From: Erysipelothrix sp. HDW6C | GTDB taxonomy: Bacteria; Bacillota_I; Bacilli_A; Erysipelotrichales; Erysipelotrichaceae | Direction of reading: 5' to 3' | DNA: 64,000 nucleotides | Assembly: GCF_011299615.1 (NCBI RefSeq) | Contig: NZ_CP049861.1 | Coordinates: forward strand, 1,178,001 to 1,242,000 | In this document: one piece after another, positions 19,131 to 28,418 of the stretch | Layout: every line of letters begins with the position of its first letter | Position numbering within the stretch: position 1 is the first letter of the stretch | The notes under the pieces: generated by a model | What the model was told of the DNA's origin: nothing | What the model saw: only the letters and a program-made list of their open reading frames with translations | The model's database searches: none | Position numbers and translations under genes: made by a program

Positions 19131-20428
19131 TGAGATTATTTACTGATATTTTTAAAAACAAAGAAATCAGAAGAAAAATCATGTTCACACTGGCTATGCT
19201 ATTACTTTATCGTTTAGGAACAGTTGTACCTGTTCCTAACGTCGATAGCGCTAAGCTTTCGGGGATGGTCTCATCATTAGAGTCTAATACGCTAGTTGGA
19301 ATGATTAATATTCTTGGTGGTGGTTTACTACAACAATTGTCGATTTTCGCTCTTGGTGTGGGTCCATACATTACTGGGTCAATCATTATTCAACTCTTGT
19401 CAATGGATGTAATTCCGTACTTAACGGAACTTACAAAATCTGGACAAAAGGGGAAACAACAGATTGATCGTATTACACGTTACTTGGGAGTTATACTAGC
19501 GTATGTCCAAGGAATTGGTATTCTCTACGTTTTTAACTCACAATATAACATTCTCTTAAGTACTAACGTTGTTGACTATTTCTTTATGGGAACAGTCATG
19601 ACAGCTGGAACAATGTTCCTACTCTGGGTTGGTGATCAAATCACCGCTAAGGGTGTTGGTAACGGGATGTCCCTCATTATCTTTGCTGGTATTGTATCGG
19701 CAATGCCAAAATCATTCGCAAGTGCATATGCAGCAATGGTTACAAACGGTGGTTCAATGGGATGGTTATGGTTCACGCTCTTTGCGTTATCATACGTCGC
19801 AATTATCATTCTCGTTGTATTCATGAACAATGCAGTGCGTAAGATTTCAATTCAATACACATCAAACGTAAGCGGAACAGCACGTGGTAGTGGAATGAAC
19901 CATTTACCATTAATGATTAACTCTGCTTCTGTTATTCCAGTTATTTTCGCTGGAGCAATTATGCAAGCACCGATTATTGCCTTAAGTTGGTTTAATCAAG
20001 GAAGTGTTTACACATTCTTGAGCACCTACTTTACAACAAATCATCCAGTGGGATTAACACTGTATGCTCTCTTAACGATTGCATTCACGTTCTTCTACAC
20101 TCACTTGCAAGTTGATCCTGAGAAAATATCAGAAGATTTTGCTAAGAATAATTCATACATTCCTGGCGTTCGTCCTGGAAAAGATACGAAAACATATATT
20201 AGTACAATCTTAAATCGCATTACTGTATTGGGAGCAATTTTCCTAACATTCGTTGCGGTACTACCTCACTTACTACCAATGATCACTAATGGTGCAATTC
20301 CTGCATCAACAGCTCCTGGTGGAACGGGTATTATCATCGTTGTTGGTGTTGCTTTAGAGACAGTGAAAGAACTTGAAGGACGATTAACACAACGTGATCG
20401 TTCATACAAAGGTTTATTCAACCGTTAG
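19130..20428 (+). CDS. secY: Preprotein translocase subunit SecY
   Basis: 432 residues with ten predicted TM helices. It is the protein-conducting channel of the Sec system in the cytoplasmic membrane. Recognisable blocks are LGVGPYITGSIIIQLL in TM2, the LTKSGQKGKQQIDRITRY cytoplasmic loop, and the SEDFAKNNSYIPGVRPGKDT loop that binds SecA and ribosomes. Start is coupled to rplO. Confidence 0.98.
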   Translation: MRLFTDIFKNKEIRRKIMFTLAMLLLYRLGTVVPVPNVDSAKLSGMVSSLESNTLVGMINILGGGLLQQLSIFALGVGPYITGSIIIQLLSMDVIPYLTELTKSGQKGKQQIDRITRYLGVILAYVQGIGILYVFNSQYNILLSTNVVDYFFMGTVMTAGTMFLLWVGDQITAKGVGNGMSLIIFAGIVSAMPKSFASAYAAMVTNGGSMGWLWFTLFALSYVAIIILVVFMNNAVRKISIQYTSNVSGTARGSGMNHLPLMINSASVIPVIFAGAIMQAPIIALSWFNQGSVYTFLSTYFTTNHPVGLTLYALLTIAFTFFYTHLQVDPEKISEDFAKNNSYIPGVRPGKDTKTYISTILNRITVLGAIFLTFVAVLPHLLPMITNGAIPASTAPGGTGIIIVVGVALETVKELEGRLTQRDRSYKGLFNR

Positions 20429-20436
20429 GAGGAACT

Positions 20437-21087
20437 ATGAATTTATTAATAATGGGTCCTGCTGGTAGCGGTAAAGGAACAATGTCGGCACAAATTGTTG
20501 AAGCGTATGGAGTTGTCCATATTTCAACAGGGGATATGTTTCGTGAAGCAATCGCAAACGAAACACCTGTTGGATTAGAAGCAAAGTCATACATGGATAA
20601 CGGTAAACTTGTGCCAGACAGTGTTACCGATCGTATGGTTAAAGAACGCATTTCGCAAGACGATTGCTTGAATGGTTATCTCTTAGATGGCTATCCACGT
20701 AATTTGAGTCAAGCGCATGCAATCGAAGAAATGGCAGCAGAAATTAATCGCCCAATCGATTTGGTGATCAACCTTGTTGTTGATTATCAAGAACTCGTAA
20801 AACGAATTACAGGTCGTCGTATCTGTAAGACATGCGGTGCTATCTATCATGTTGACTTCCACAAACCACAAATCGAAGGTGTCTGTGACATCGACGGTGG
20901 TGCGTTGTATCAACGTGTTGATGATACTGAAGAGAAATTAGCTGTTCGTTTTGAAGAATATACCAAACAAACAGAACCTTCAATCGAATATTTTAGAGAA
21001 AAAGGTTTAGTTCGTGATATTGATGCATCACAAGATGCAAAGAAGGTCATGGACGACATTAGAAACATTTTAGAGGCGGTTAAATGA
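20437..21087 (+). CDS. adk: Adenylate kinase
   Basis: 216 residues; converts AMP + ATP to two ADP. P-loop GPAGSGKG (7-14), AMP site STGDMFR, and a long LID domain near residues 127-155 with RRICKTCG and CDIDGG. That gives Cys-Cys-Cys-Asp, the zinc set known from Bacillus adenylate kinase. TTAGGAGG overlaps the secY stop. It overlaps map by four bases (ATGA). Confidence 0.98.
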   Translation: MNLLIMGPAGSGKGTMSAQIVEAYGVVHISTGDMFREAIANETPVGLEAKSYMDNGKLVPDSVTDRMVKERISQDDCLNGYLLDGYPRNLSQAHAIEEMAAEINRPIDLVINLVVDYQELVKRITGRRICKTCGAIYHVDFHKPQIEGVCDIDGGALYQRVDDTEEKLAVRFEEYTKQTEPSIEYFREKGLVRDIDASQDAKKVMDDIRNILEAVK

Positions 21088-21845
21088 TTACAACCAAGTC
21101 TGAACGTGAATTAGATTTAATGAGAGAAGCGGGACGCATTGCCTTTGAAGCGCAAGAAGTTGTCCGTGCTGCGATCAAACCGGGTGTCTCTACAAAACAT
21201 TTGGATGATCTTGCTCATCGTTATATTCTAAGTCAAGGTGCAACGCCAGCGTTTCTTGGTTTTGATGGATTTACCGGTTCAATCTGTGCTTCAGTTAACG
21301 AAGTATTAGTTCATGGTATCCCAAGTTCAGATATAATCCTCAAAGATGGTGACATCATTACAATTGATGTTGGAGCAGTTTACAAAGGTTACTATAGTGA
21401 TCATGCGTGGACCTATCCAGTTGGTGAGATAAGTGAAGCGGCGAAAGTCTTACTTCAAGTATCAGAAGATTCATTGTTTGCAGGAATTGAAGCCGCTGTT
21501 GCCGGTAATCGTGTTGGTGATATTGGTCATGCAGTTATGTCGGTTGTTGAGCCGTATGGATTTGGACTCCCTGTGGAGTACTCGGGCCATGGTTTGGGAA
21601 CGTCGATGCATGAAGAACCATTTGTACCCAACGTCGGTGTGCCAGGTAAAGGCGCTTTACTACGTAAAAATATGGTAATCGCAATTGAACCGATGGTTCA
21701 AATCGGTACCAATAAGACAGAAGTTCTTGATGATGGTTGGAATGTTGTATCGAAAGATAGATCACTGACAGCGCATTATGAACATACTGTTCTCGTTTTA
21801 GAAAATGGTTATGAAATACTAACCCGAACAAAGGAGGCTTTTTAA
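21084..21845 (+). CDS. map: Methionine aminopeptidase, type I
   Basis: 253 residues; removes the initiator methionine from new proteins. Metal ligands are visible: Asp in [16 protein letters not shown] (two Asp), His in [13 protein letters not shown], Glu in AIEPM and Glu in AHYEHTV. Start overlaps the adk stop. The adk-map-infA order is standard for Gram-positive spc operons. Confidence 0.97.
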   Translation: MITTKSERELDLMREAGRIAFEAQEVVRAAIKPGVSTKHLDDLAHRYILSQGATPAFLGFDGFTGSICASVNEVLVHGIPSSDIILKDGDIITIDVGAVYKGYYSDHAWTYPVGEISEAAKVLLQVSEDSLFAGIEAAVAGNRVGDIGHAVMSVVEPYGFGLPVEYSGHGLGTSMHEEPFVPNVGVPGKGALLRKNMVIAIEPMVQIGTNKTEVLDDGWNVVSKDRSLTAHYEHTVLVLENGYEILTRTKEAF

Positions 21846-21850
21846 CACTC

Positions 21851-22069
21851 ATGAGCAAAGAAAACGTAATTGAAGTTGATGGAGTAGTTCTTGATACATT
21901 GCCAGGTGCAATGTTTAAGGTGGAACTCAGTAATGGTCATGAAATTTTAGCTCACGTATCTGGTAAAATCCGTATGCACTACATTCGCATTTTACCGGGA
22001 GACCGCGTGACTGTAGAGATTTCGCCTTACGATTTATCACGTGGGCGCATTACATTTAGACATAAATAA
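21851..22069 (+). CDS. infA: Translation initiation factor IF-1
   Basis: 72 residues, a single OB fold with [19 protein letters not shown] and [21 protein letters not shown]. It occupies the 30S A site during initiation. AAGGAGG lies about 12 bases upstream, inside the end of map. Confidence 0.98.
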   Translation: MSKENVIEVDGVVLDTLPGAMFKVELSNGHEILAHVSGKIRMHYIRILPGDRVTVEISPYDLSRGRITFRHK

Positions 22070-22092
22070 GATAGTTTTAGGAGGATATACTA

Positions 22093-22206
22093 ATGAAAGT
22101 AAGACCATCTGTAAAACCAATGTGTGAAAAATGTAGAGTTATTCGACGCAATGGTAGAGTAATGATTATTTGTGAAAATCCAAAACACAAACAAAGACAA
22201 GGATAG
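22093..22206 (+). CDS. rpmJ: 50S ribosomal protein L36
   Basis: 37 residues, [20 protein letters not shown]... ending KHKQRQG. The zinc-binding set C11, C14, C27 and H32 is complete, so this is the zinc (C-plus) form. AGGAGGA precedes the ATG. This is one of the short genes easily missed; its place between infA and rpsM is canonical. Confidence 0.97.
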   Translation: MKVRPSVKPMCEKCRVIRRNGRVMIICENPKHKQRQG

Positions 22207-22220
22207 GAGGACGTCATTTA

Positions 22221-22586
22221 ATGGCTCGTATAGCAGGAATTGACATTCCACGTAACAAACGTGTAGTAGTCTCATTAACATATATCTACGGAATCGGTTT
22301 ACCAACTTCCCAAGAAATCTTGGCAAAGACAGAAATCGATGAGAACGTCCGTGTTAAAGATCTTTCAGAAGATCAAGTTAACGCAATTCGTCGTGAAGTA
22401 GAAGCAATCAAAGTTGAAGGGGATCTTCGTCGTGAAGTCAACCTTAACATCAAACGTCTCATGGAAATCGGAAGCTTCCGTGGTATTCGCCACCGTCGTG
22501 GATTACCAGTTCGTGGACAACGTACAAAAACAAATGCTCGTACACGTAAAGGACCACGTCGTACTGTAGCGAATAAGAAGAAATAA
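22221..22586 (+). CDS. rpsM: 30S ribosomal protein S13
   Basis: 121 residues with [14 protein letters not shown] at the start and [23 protein letters not shown] near the C-terminus, which touches P-site tRNA. Part of the 30S head and bridges B1a/B1b. TAGGAGGA overlaps the rpmJ stop. Confidence 0.98.
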   Translation: MARIAGIDIPRNKRVVVSLTYIYGIGLPTSQEILAKTEIDENVRVKDLSEDQVNAIRREVEAIKVEGDLRREVNLNIKRLMEIGSFRGIRHRRGLPVRGQRTKTNARTRKGPRRTVANKKK

Positions 22587-22609
22587 TCTTAAATAGGAGG
22601 AAAACGTAA

Positions 22610-22999
22610 ATGGCAAAGCAAAAAGTAGCTCGTAAACGTCGCGTTCGCAAGAATATAGCACGCGGAGTAGCTCACATCCATTCGACATTTAACAACACAA
22701 TCGTTACAATTTCGGATGAACAAGGAAATGTTCTCGCTTGGTCAAGTGCTGGAGCTCTTGGATACAAGGGTTCACGTAAGTCAACACCATATGCAGCTCA
22801 AATGGCTTCAGAAGCCGCAGCAAGAGCAGCAGTTGATCATGGAATGAAAGCAGTTGAAGTTAGTGTTAAAGGACCTGGACCTGGTCGTGAATCAGCGGTT
22901 CGTGCATTACAAGTAGCTGGATTAGAAATTAGTGTCATCAATGATGTTACACCAGTTCCTCATAACGGATGCCGTCCACCAAAACGTCCACGTGGATAG
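22610..22999 (+). CDS. rpsK: 30S ribosomal protein S11
   Basis: 129 residues. [26 protein letters not shown] and the C-terminal [13 protein letters not shown] are diagnostic. Sits on the 30S platform by the mRNA exit. ATAGGAGGA upstream. Confidence 0.98.
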   Translation: MAKQKVARKRRVRKNIARGVAHIHSTFNNTIVTISDEQGNVLAWSSAGALGYKGSRKSTPYAAQMASEAAARAAVDHGMKAVEVSVKGPGPGRESAVRALQVAGLEISVINDVTPVPHNGCRPPKRPRG

Positions 23000-23036
23000 T
23001 ATTTTTAAACTAGAAAAAACCAGGAGGTATTCATAG

Positions 23037-23996
23037 ATGAACAAGTTTGAACGTGCGAAATTTGAAGTTAAAGAATTTGATGAAACAGCAAATTACGGTA
23101 AGTTTGTTATCGAACCCCTCGAAAGAGGATTCGGTAATACAATCGGAAACGCCTTAAGACGCGTACTACTCTCATCATTACCAGGCGCAGCGGTTTATTC
23201 AATTAAAATTGAAGGTGTATACCACGAGTTTACATCAATCGCTGGAGTCGGAGAAGATGTAACTGGTATTGTTCTTAATGTGAAGGACCTCGTCCTTAAT
23301 ATTGAAGACGATGAAGTTTATACTTTACGTATCTCACAAAAAGGACCGAAAGTTGTTACCGCAGCTGACATCGAATGCCCTACAAATGTAGAAATCTTAA
23401 ACAAAGAACACATCATCGCTACTTTAGCGGAAGGTGCTGTTCTTGAGATGGAGCTTAAAGCTCGTAACGGTCGTGGCTATGTTAGTTCAGATGAGAATAA
23501 ACTTATCTATCAAAACGCATCCCAAGGGATTGGCACGATTTTTACCGATTCTATTTATACTCCAATCGAAAGAGTTAAATACCTTGTCGAACCAACACGT
23601 GTTGGACAAGATTCCAAGTACGATCGCTTAATTTTAGAAATTTGGACAAATGGCGCAATCCAACCTCAAGTTGCTGTGTCACTTGGTTCAAAAATTTTAA
23701 TGGATCACTTGGAGCAAATTGTTGCAATCAAAGACTCAGTTTATGAAAGCGAATCCGTCATCAAACCGGATGTCTCAGGTGTCGAGAACCCTATGGCAAC
23801 GATGATGATTGAAGATCTTGATCTCTCAGTTCGTTCATATAACTGCCTAAAACGCGCAGGTATCCAAACTGTTGAAGAGTTAACCCTCAAGACAGAAGAA
23901 GAAATGATGCGAATCCGTAACTTAGGTAAAAAGTCATTAAAAGAAGTTAAAGACAAACTCCATGATCTTGGACTTGGCTTTAAATCATTTGAATAG
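23037..23996 (+). CDS. rpoA: RNA polymerase alpha subunit
   Basis: 319 residues. The N-terminal assembly domain has [24 protein letters not shown], and an acidic linker leads to the C-terminal domain ([17 protein letters not shown]-like and [15 protein letters not shown]) that binds UP elements and activators. rpsD is not present before it, as in other Firmicutes. CCAGGAGG before ATG. Confidence 0.98.
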   Translation: MNKFERAKFEVKEFDETANYGKFVIEPLERGFGNTIGNALRRVLLSSLPGAAVYSIKIEGVYHEFTSIAGVGEDVTGIVLNVKDLVLNIEDDEVYTLRISQKGPKVVTAADIECPTNVEILNKEHIIATLAEGAVLEMELKARNGRGYVSSDENKLIYQNASQGIGTIFTDSIYTPIERVKYLVEPTRVGQDSKYDRLILEIWTNGAIQPQVAVSLGSKILMDHLEQIVAIKDSVYESESVIKPDVSGVENPMATMMIEDLDLSVRSYNCLKRAGIQTVEELTLKTEEEMMRIRNLGKKSLKEVKDKLHDLGLGFKSFE

Positions 23997-24007
23997 GAGG
24001 ATATAAG

Positions 24008-24370
24008 ATGAGAAACCGTAAATTAGGTCGTGACTCAGCTCACCGTAAAGCGTTACTCCGTAACCTTTCAACAAGCTTGATCGTTCATGGTCGTATCGAA
24101 ACAACAGAAATGAAAGCAAAAGAACTTCGTTCAGTTGCTGATAAACTCGTTACACTAGCAAAACGTGGTGACCTACACGCACGTCGTCAAGCTGCAAGCA
24201 TTGTCTTCAATGTTGTTGCTGATGAAAAAACAGGACAAACAGCTTTACAAAAGCTATTCGATGAAATCGGTCCTAAATATGCTGACCGCAATGGTGGCTA
24301 CACACGCGTAATCAAAACTGAAATGCGCCGTGGAGATGCTGCACCAATGGCAGTTATTGAATTCGTTTAA
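24008..24370 (+). CDS. rplQ: 50S ribosomal protein L17
   Basis: 120 residues with [20 protein letters not shown] at the start and [23 protein letters not shown] at the end. Last gene of the S10-spc-alpha transcript and followed by a strong terminator. TAGGAGGA before ATG. Confidence 0.98.
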   Translation: MRNRKLGRDSAHRKALLRNLSTSLIVHGRIETTEMKAKELRSVADKLVTLAKRGDLHARRQAASIVFNVVADEKTGQTALQKLFDEIGPKYADRNGGYTRVIKTEMRRGDAAPMAVIEFV

Positions 24371-24378
24371 TCGATTAT

Positions 24379-24406
24379 AAACCCTCAGAAATGAGGGTTT
24401 TTGTTT
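24379..24406 (+). terminator. Terminator of the S10-spc-alpha operon
   Basis: AACCCTCA-GAAA-TGAGGGTT with a GNRA-type tetraloop, then TTTTG. Nine bases after the rplQ stop. Confidence 0.9.
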
Positions 24407-24458
24407 GCACTAAATTTTATGGTCATGTAAATACACATGAGAAAATGTATCTGTTATT

Positions 24459-24473
24459 ATGAAAACGATTGAT
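24459..24473 (+). promoter_or_regulatory. Candidate CcpA (cre) site upstream of PTS EIIC
   Basis: The bases ATGAAAACGATTGAT fit the cre consensus WTGNAANCGNWNNCW at all but one fixed position. It lies about 80 bases upstream of the -35, which would suit catabolite control of a sugar operon. Inferred by consensus only. Confidence 0.4.
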
Positions 24474-24552
24474 ATGACAAAGGCCAATTAATGGGCTGAA
24501 ATGGCTTACGGAAATAATATTTCAATTCATTATGTGAATTAATGAAATATAA

Positions 24553-24604
24553 TTGACATCGCTTACAATTTGGGGTAAATTATAGGTACTGATACGTCGT
24601 ATCA
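24553..24604 (+). promoter_or_regulatory. Promoter with downstream palindrome (PTS EIIC operon)
   Basis: -35 TTGACA (24553-24558), 17-base spacer, -10 TAAATT (24576-24581). A 15-bp palindrome TGATACG-T-CGTATCA (24590-24604) covers the expected start of transcription and runs into the ribosome site, so it could be an operator or an RNA hairpin. Confidence 0.6.
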
Positions 24605-24619
24605 AGGAGGAGAGAATAA

Positions 24620-25957
24620 ATGGATACATTTGTAAAGATCATTGATGAGAAATTATCTGCACCAATGACAAAGCTTGCGAACCAGAGACATTTGCGAGCA
24701 GTCCGTGATGGTATTGTTGCGACATTACCATTAATTATCGTGGGTTCGTTTTTCCTAATTATAGGAAATCCGCCATTGCCTGAAAACTGGGGAATTACAA
24801 TTTTCTTAAAGGCTAATGCACCTGCAATCGTTTTACCTTACCGTTTAACAATGGCTATTATGACATTGTACGCAACTTTCGGTATTGGACATAGTTTGGC
24901 TGAATCATATGACCTTGACGGATTGTCAGGTGGTATCTTGGCTACTGCTGCATTCTTATTAACATTCACACCAATTAACATTCCTGCAACTACAGCACTT
25001 GCTGAAGCAGGTATGCTTACAGCACAAGGTGTTGAAACACTTAACTTAGGTGTTGCCGGATGGGTATTGCCAATGGCGAACCTTGGTGGTGGTGGTATGT
25101 TTGTTGGTATTATTACTGCAATCCTTGCTGTTGAAATTTTCCGTTTCACAGATAAATCAGGATTCAAAATTTCAATGCCACCTCAAGTACCTGCTTCAGT
25201 TTCACGTTCATTTGAAGCTTTAGTACCTACAGCAATCATCTTATTGTTAATGGCTACAATTACTTACTGGTTAGGATTTAACTGGCACTCATTCATTGGT
25301 AACTTGGTCAAACCATTGTTATCAGCAACAGATTCATTGCCATCAGTTATTATTCAAGTATTACTTGTAACAATCTTCTGGGCATTTGGTATTCACGGTG
25401 TTTCAATCATCGGATCAATTGCACGTCCAATCTGGTTACAATTATTAGATGCTAACTCATTAGCATTTGAAGCTGGTGTTGCTGGAACAGCATTACCACA
25501 TATCGGTGCAGAGCCGTTCTTCCAATGGTTTATTTGGATTGGTGGATCAGGAGCTACAATCGGTTTAGCAATCGCGATGGCATTCTTTGCAAAATCAGCA
25601 TATGCTAAATCACTTGGTAAAACAGCATTCATTCCTGCAGTGTTTAACATCAACGAACCAATCATCTTTGGTGCACCAATCGTGCTTAACCCAATCTTGA
25701 TTATTCCGTTCATCTTAACACCTACAGTTCTTGCAATTATTGCTTGGATCGTTACATCAATGGGACTTGTTAACCGTGTTGTCGTTACGGCACCATGGAC
25801 ATTGCCTGGACCTATTGGGGCATACCTTGCAACAGGTGGAGACTGGAGAGCAGCAGTATTGAGCATTGTCTTGATTATCATTGCTTTCTTAATCTACTTC
25901 CCATTCTTCAAGATTTATGACAACAAGCTTGTCCTTGAAGAAAATGCAGACATCTAA
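24620..25957 (+). CDS. PTS sugar transporter subunit EIIC, lactose/cellobiose (CelB) family
   Basis: 445 residues, ten or so TM helices, with the NEPIIFGAPIVLNP block that marks the CelB/LacE family. It imports and, with EIIB and EIIA, phosphorylates a disaccharide or amino-sugar conjugate at the membrane. No EIIA or EIIB gene lies nearby, so partners must be encoded elsewhere. The next metabolic genes (MupG-like and amino-sugar kinase) suggest a cell-wall-derived substrate such as a GlcNAc-MurNAc disaccharide. The substrate is inference; the family is clear. CAAGGAGGA precedes the ATG. Confidence 0.9.
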   Translation: MDTFVKIIDEKLSAPMTKLANQRHLRAVRDGIVATLPLIIVGSFFLIIGNPPLPENWGITIFLKANAPAIVLPYRLTMAIMTLYATFGIGHSLAESYDLDGLSGGILATAAFLLTFTPINIPATTALAEAGMLTAQGVETLNLGVAGWVLPMANLGGGGMFVGIITAILAVEIFRFTDKSGFKISMPPQVPASVSRSFEALVPTAIILLLMATITYWLGFNWHSFIGNLVKPLLSATDSLPSVIIQVLLVTIFWAFGIHGVSIIGSIARPIWLQLLDANSLAFEAGVAGTALPHIGAEPFFQWFIWIGGSGATIGLAIAMAFFAKSAYAKSLGKTAFIPAVFNINEPIIFGAPIVLNPILIIPFILTPTVLAIIAWIVTSMGLVNRVVVTAPWTLPGPIGAYLATGGDWRAAVLSIVLIIIAFLIYFPFFKIYDNKLVLEENADI

Positions 25958-25977
25958 TATAAATTTGTTATAATAGT

Positions 25978-26008
25978 AAAGGTCTTGTTTATAGCAAGGC
26001 CTTTTCTT
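25978..26008 (+). terminator. Terminator after PTS EIIC
   Basis: AAAGGTCTTG / CAAGGCCTTT stem with one G-T pair, followed by TCTT. An extended -10 (TGTTATAAT, 25966-25974) lies just before it and may start the next transcript. Confidence 0.65.
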
Positions 26009-26024
26009 AAGAAGGAGAGTTACC

Positions 26025-26336
26025 ATGAAAGCACCACGTCTTGAAAAAAACAAATCATTTACAAATATATCATTCAAGAGCTCGCTCTTTATTATCTTTG
26101 GAATTTTAGCATCAACACTTATTCCAAAGTTACTTCTCGACTCACTAGGGTTGCAGTTATACCCATTGCGCGTAATTTTGATTGCACTCACTTCGGCATT
26201 CGTCGTATGCCGTTGCTTATTCTTTATTGATTCCAATAAAGGTTACACTCGTGGATACTGGATTTTATTTGCGTTGATTGCCATTTTGACTGGCTTTATC
26301 TCGTACTTCTGGGTCTACCAAATCTACTTCGTCTAG
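26025..26336 (+). CDS. Small hypothetical membrane protein
   Basis: 103 residues with three predicted TM helices (roughly residues 17-38, 46-66 and 78-100) and a basic N-terminus. No family recognised. AAGGAGAG precedes the ATG. It sits between the EIIC gene and the MupG-like gene, with its own weak extended -10 before it. Confidence 0.6.
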   Translation: MKAPRLEKNKSFTNISFKSSLFIIFGILASTLIPKLLLDSLGLQLYPLRVILIALTSAFVVCRCLFFIDSNKGYTRGYWILFALIAILTGFISYFWVYQIYFV

Positions 26337-26342
26337 TCTTGT

Positions 26343-26371
26343 TTGACAACACTATAATGTTGCGATAAACT
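26343..26371 (+). promoter_or_regulatory. Promoter of the mupG-kinase operon
   Basis: Consensus -35 TTGACA (26343-26348), 17-base spacer, -10 TAAACT (26366-26371). The spacer holds CAACA...TGTTG (26347-26362), a short inverted repeat that could be an operator. Confidence 0.6.
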
Positions 26372-26405
26372 AAAGTTGTAGGTACAAATTCTAAAAGGAG
26401 ATATT

Positions 26406-27494
26406 ATGAGAAAATTAGGAATTTCGATTTACCCCGATAAATCAACTGTTGAAGAAATGAAAGCATATATTGTGAAGGCTGCAGATGCAGGATTCTCACG
26501 TATTTTTTCATGCTTATTATCAGTGGAAAAACCACGTGAAGAAATCAAAGCTGAATTTATTGATATCAATACTTTTGCGAAAGAATATGGATTTGAAATC
26601 ATTGTTGACGTGAGTCCAAAAGTCTTTAAGGACTTAGAAATTAGTTATGATGACCTCACATTCTTTCATGAGATTGGTGCAGATGGAATTCGCTTGGACG
26701 CTGGATTTGGTGGCGCACAAGAAGCAATGATGACATTCAACGAATTTGACTTAAAGATTGAAATTAACATGAGTAATGATACAAATTACATCGATACGAT
26801 TATGGATTTCCAACCCAATCAATATAACTTAATCGCTTGTCATAACTTTTATCCACACCCATATTCTGGCCTCACTGAAGAGCATTTTGTAAACTGTACA
26901 ACACGATTCACTAAATATGGTCTTCGTTCAGCAGCTTTCGTTGCAAGCATGAACCCAGAAGCTTACGGACCATGGCCTGTTGATTATGGTTTGGTTACAT
27001 TGGAATCACACCGTGGACTTCCAATGCATGTTCAAATCAAAGACTACATCGCTCGTAACATTCTTGATGATATTATTGTCTCAAACTTTGTACCAAGTGA
27101 TGCAGAACTTGAAGAAGTGAAGAAAATCAACTTAACAAAACTCAACCTTGCCGTTGAGCTTGTTGATGGCATCCCAGAACTCATGAAGAAAATTGTACTG
27201 GAAGAGCCACACTTCAACCGTGGAGACGTAAGTGATTACTTATTGCGTTCAACAATGTCTCGTGTAAAATACAAGGGACAAGGTTTCCCAGTATTCAACG
27301 CACCAGAGATGATCAAGCGTGGCGATATTGTTATCGAAAGTGATGACTTTGGACACTATGCAGGTGAATTAAATATTGCAAAGAAAGACATGAAAAATAC
27401 AGGTAAATCAAATGTTGTCGGGCATGTTGTCGCTGAGGAAATTTTCTTACTCGACAAAATCAAGCCATGGCAAAAATTTGAGTTTACACTATGA
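26406..27494 (+). CDS. MupG-like 6-phospho-N-acetylmuramidase (DUF871 family)
   Basis: 362 residues: an N-terminal TIM-barrel domain (LGISIYPDKSTVEEMKAYI start, GADGIRLDAGFGG, ACHNFYPHPYSGLTEEHF) and a C-terminal cyclophilin-like domain (DIVIESDDFGHYAGELNIAKKDM). This is the DUF871 family, of which MupG of Staphylococcus cleaves MurNAc-6P-GlcNAc. It would split a PTS-imported muropeptide disaccharide in the cytoplasm. It overlaps the kinase gene by four bases (ATGA), so the two act together. The family assignment is firm, the exact substrate inferred. Confidence 0.85.
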   Translation: MRKLGISIYPDKSTVEEMKAYIVKAADAGFSRIFSCLLSVEKPREEIKAEFIDINTFAKEYGFEIIVDVSPKVFKDLEISYDDLTFFHEIGADGIRLDAGFGGAQEAMMTFNEFDLKIEINMSNDTNYIDTIMDFQPNQYNLIACHNFYPHPYSGLTEEHFVNCTTRFTKYGLRSAAFVASMNPEAYGPWPVDYGLVTLESHRGLPMHVQIKDYIARNILDDIIVSNFVPSDAELEEVKKINLTKLNLAVELVDGIPELMKKIVLEEPHFNRGDVSDYLLRSTMSRVKYKGQGFPVFNAPEMIKRGDIVIESDDFGHYAGELNIAKKDMKNTGKSNVVGHVVAEEIFLLDKIKPWQKFEFTL

Positions 27495-28363
27495 AATATT
27501 ACTTAGGAATTGATGCTGGTGGTACGCACACACGTTTCCTAATGTTTGATGAACACGGAAATAATGTCGAACGTATTGATCGCGATAGCATTCACTTTAT
27601 GCGTGTCGGATTTGGTGGTATCCAAAATGTACTTGGCGAAATCAAGAGTGAATTCGAATCAAAGGGATTTAATTTTGATGAAGTTGGTGTTGCAATTGGA
27701 ACGGCCGGTTATGGTGAAGACAAACAAGTCCGCACAAAAATTGAATCTGCAATCTGGAATGTATTTCCCAATGCGCTTATTATGAATGACGCAATGTTCG
27801 CCATGACATCGGCTTTGAACCATAATGATGGTGTATACATCATTTCTGGAACTGGATCCATTGCATTTCGCAAACACGATTGTGTTGAGGAACGTCGCGG
27901 TGGCTTCGGTTATCTCTTAGCAGATGAAGGTTCAGCATTCTGGATTGGAAAACGTATTTTAGAGGCGTTTACCAAGGAAGCAGATGGTCGTTTACCACGA
28001 ACACGTTTGTATGATGAAATCATGAGTCATTTTGAACTTCAAGAAGCCTATGATCTTATCGGTATCGCCAATGAGAACAAAGAAGATTATCGTACATGGG
28101 TGGCGCAATTTAGCGGCATCGTTGGCAATTTAGAAAGCCCTCACGTTGATGATGTATTCAAACGTGCAGGATTGGAACTTGCTGAACTTGCGAATAACTT
28201 CGAACTCAATGGAAAAACCAAGATTGCATTCGGTGGTGGTGTGCTTTTACACAACACACGTGTTCGTGAAACACTACTTCATGCATTGAACGATGATTAT
28301 GAGTTTGTGGCCAGTGAGCATCCCGTTGAATACGCAGCATACTTACTCTTAAAACAACATTAA
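27491..28363 (+). CDS. N-acetylglucosamine/N-acetylmuramate kinase (BadF/BadG/BcrA/D ATPase family)
   Basis: 290 residues of the ASKHA fold: phosphate-1 GIDAGGTHTR (6-15), VYIISGTGSIAFR for phosphate-2 and a C-terminal KIAFGGGVL adenosine motif. RGGFGYLLADEGSAFWIGK is typical of GlcNAc kinases and the clostridial MurK. It probably phosphorylates the free amino sugar released by the MupG-like enzyme. Start overlaps that gene. MurK-like versus GlcNAc-only specificity cannot be told. Confidence 0.82.
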   Translation: MKYYLGIDAGGTHTRFLMFDEHGNNVERIDRDSIHFMRVGFGGIQNVLGEIKSEFESKGFNFDEVGVAIGTAGYGEDKQVRTKIESAIWNVFPNALIMNDAMFAMTSALNHNDGVYIISGTGSIAFRKHDCVEERRGGFGYLLADEGSAFWIGKRILEAFTKEADGRLPRTRLYDEIMSHFELQEAYDLIGIANENKEDYRTWVAQFSGIVGNLESPHVDDVFKRAGLELAELANNFELNGKTKIAFGGGVLLHNTRVRETLLHALNDDYEFVASEHPVEYAAYLLLKQH

Positions 28364-28387
28364 AACTTGTGTTCGCACAAGTTTTTC
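28362..28387 (+). terminator. Terminator after the amino-sugar kinase
   Basis: AAACTTGTG-TTCG-CACAAGTTT followed by TT; the hairpin begins within the stop codon of the kinase gene. Confidence 0.8.
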
Positions 28388-28418
28388 TTTATGATTAGAG
28401 ATAAATGGGGGAATCCTA

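Noticed and set aside
25393-25881. 162-codon minus-strand frame opposite the EIIC gene
   Set aside because: Antisense shadow of a hydrophobic gene.
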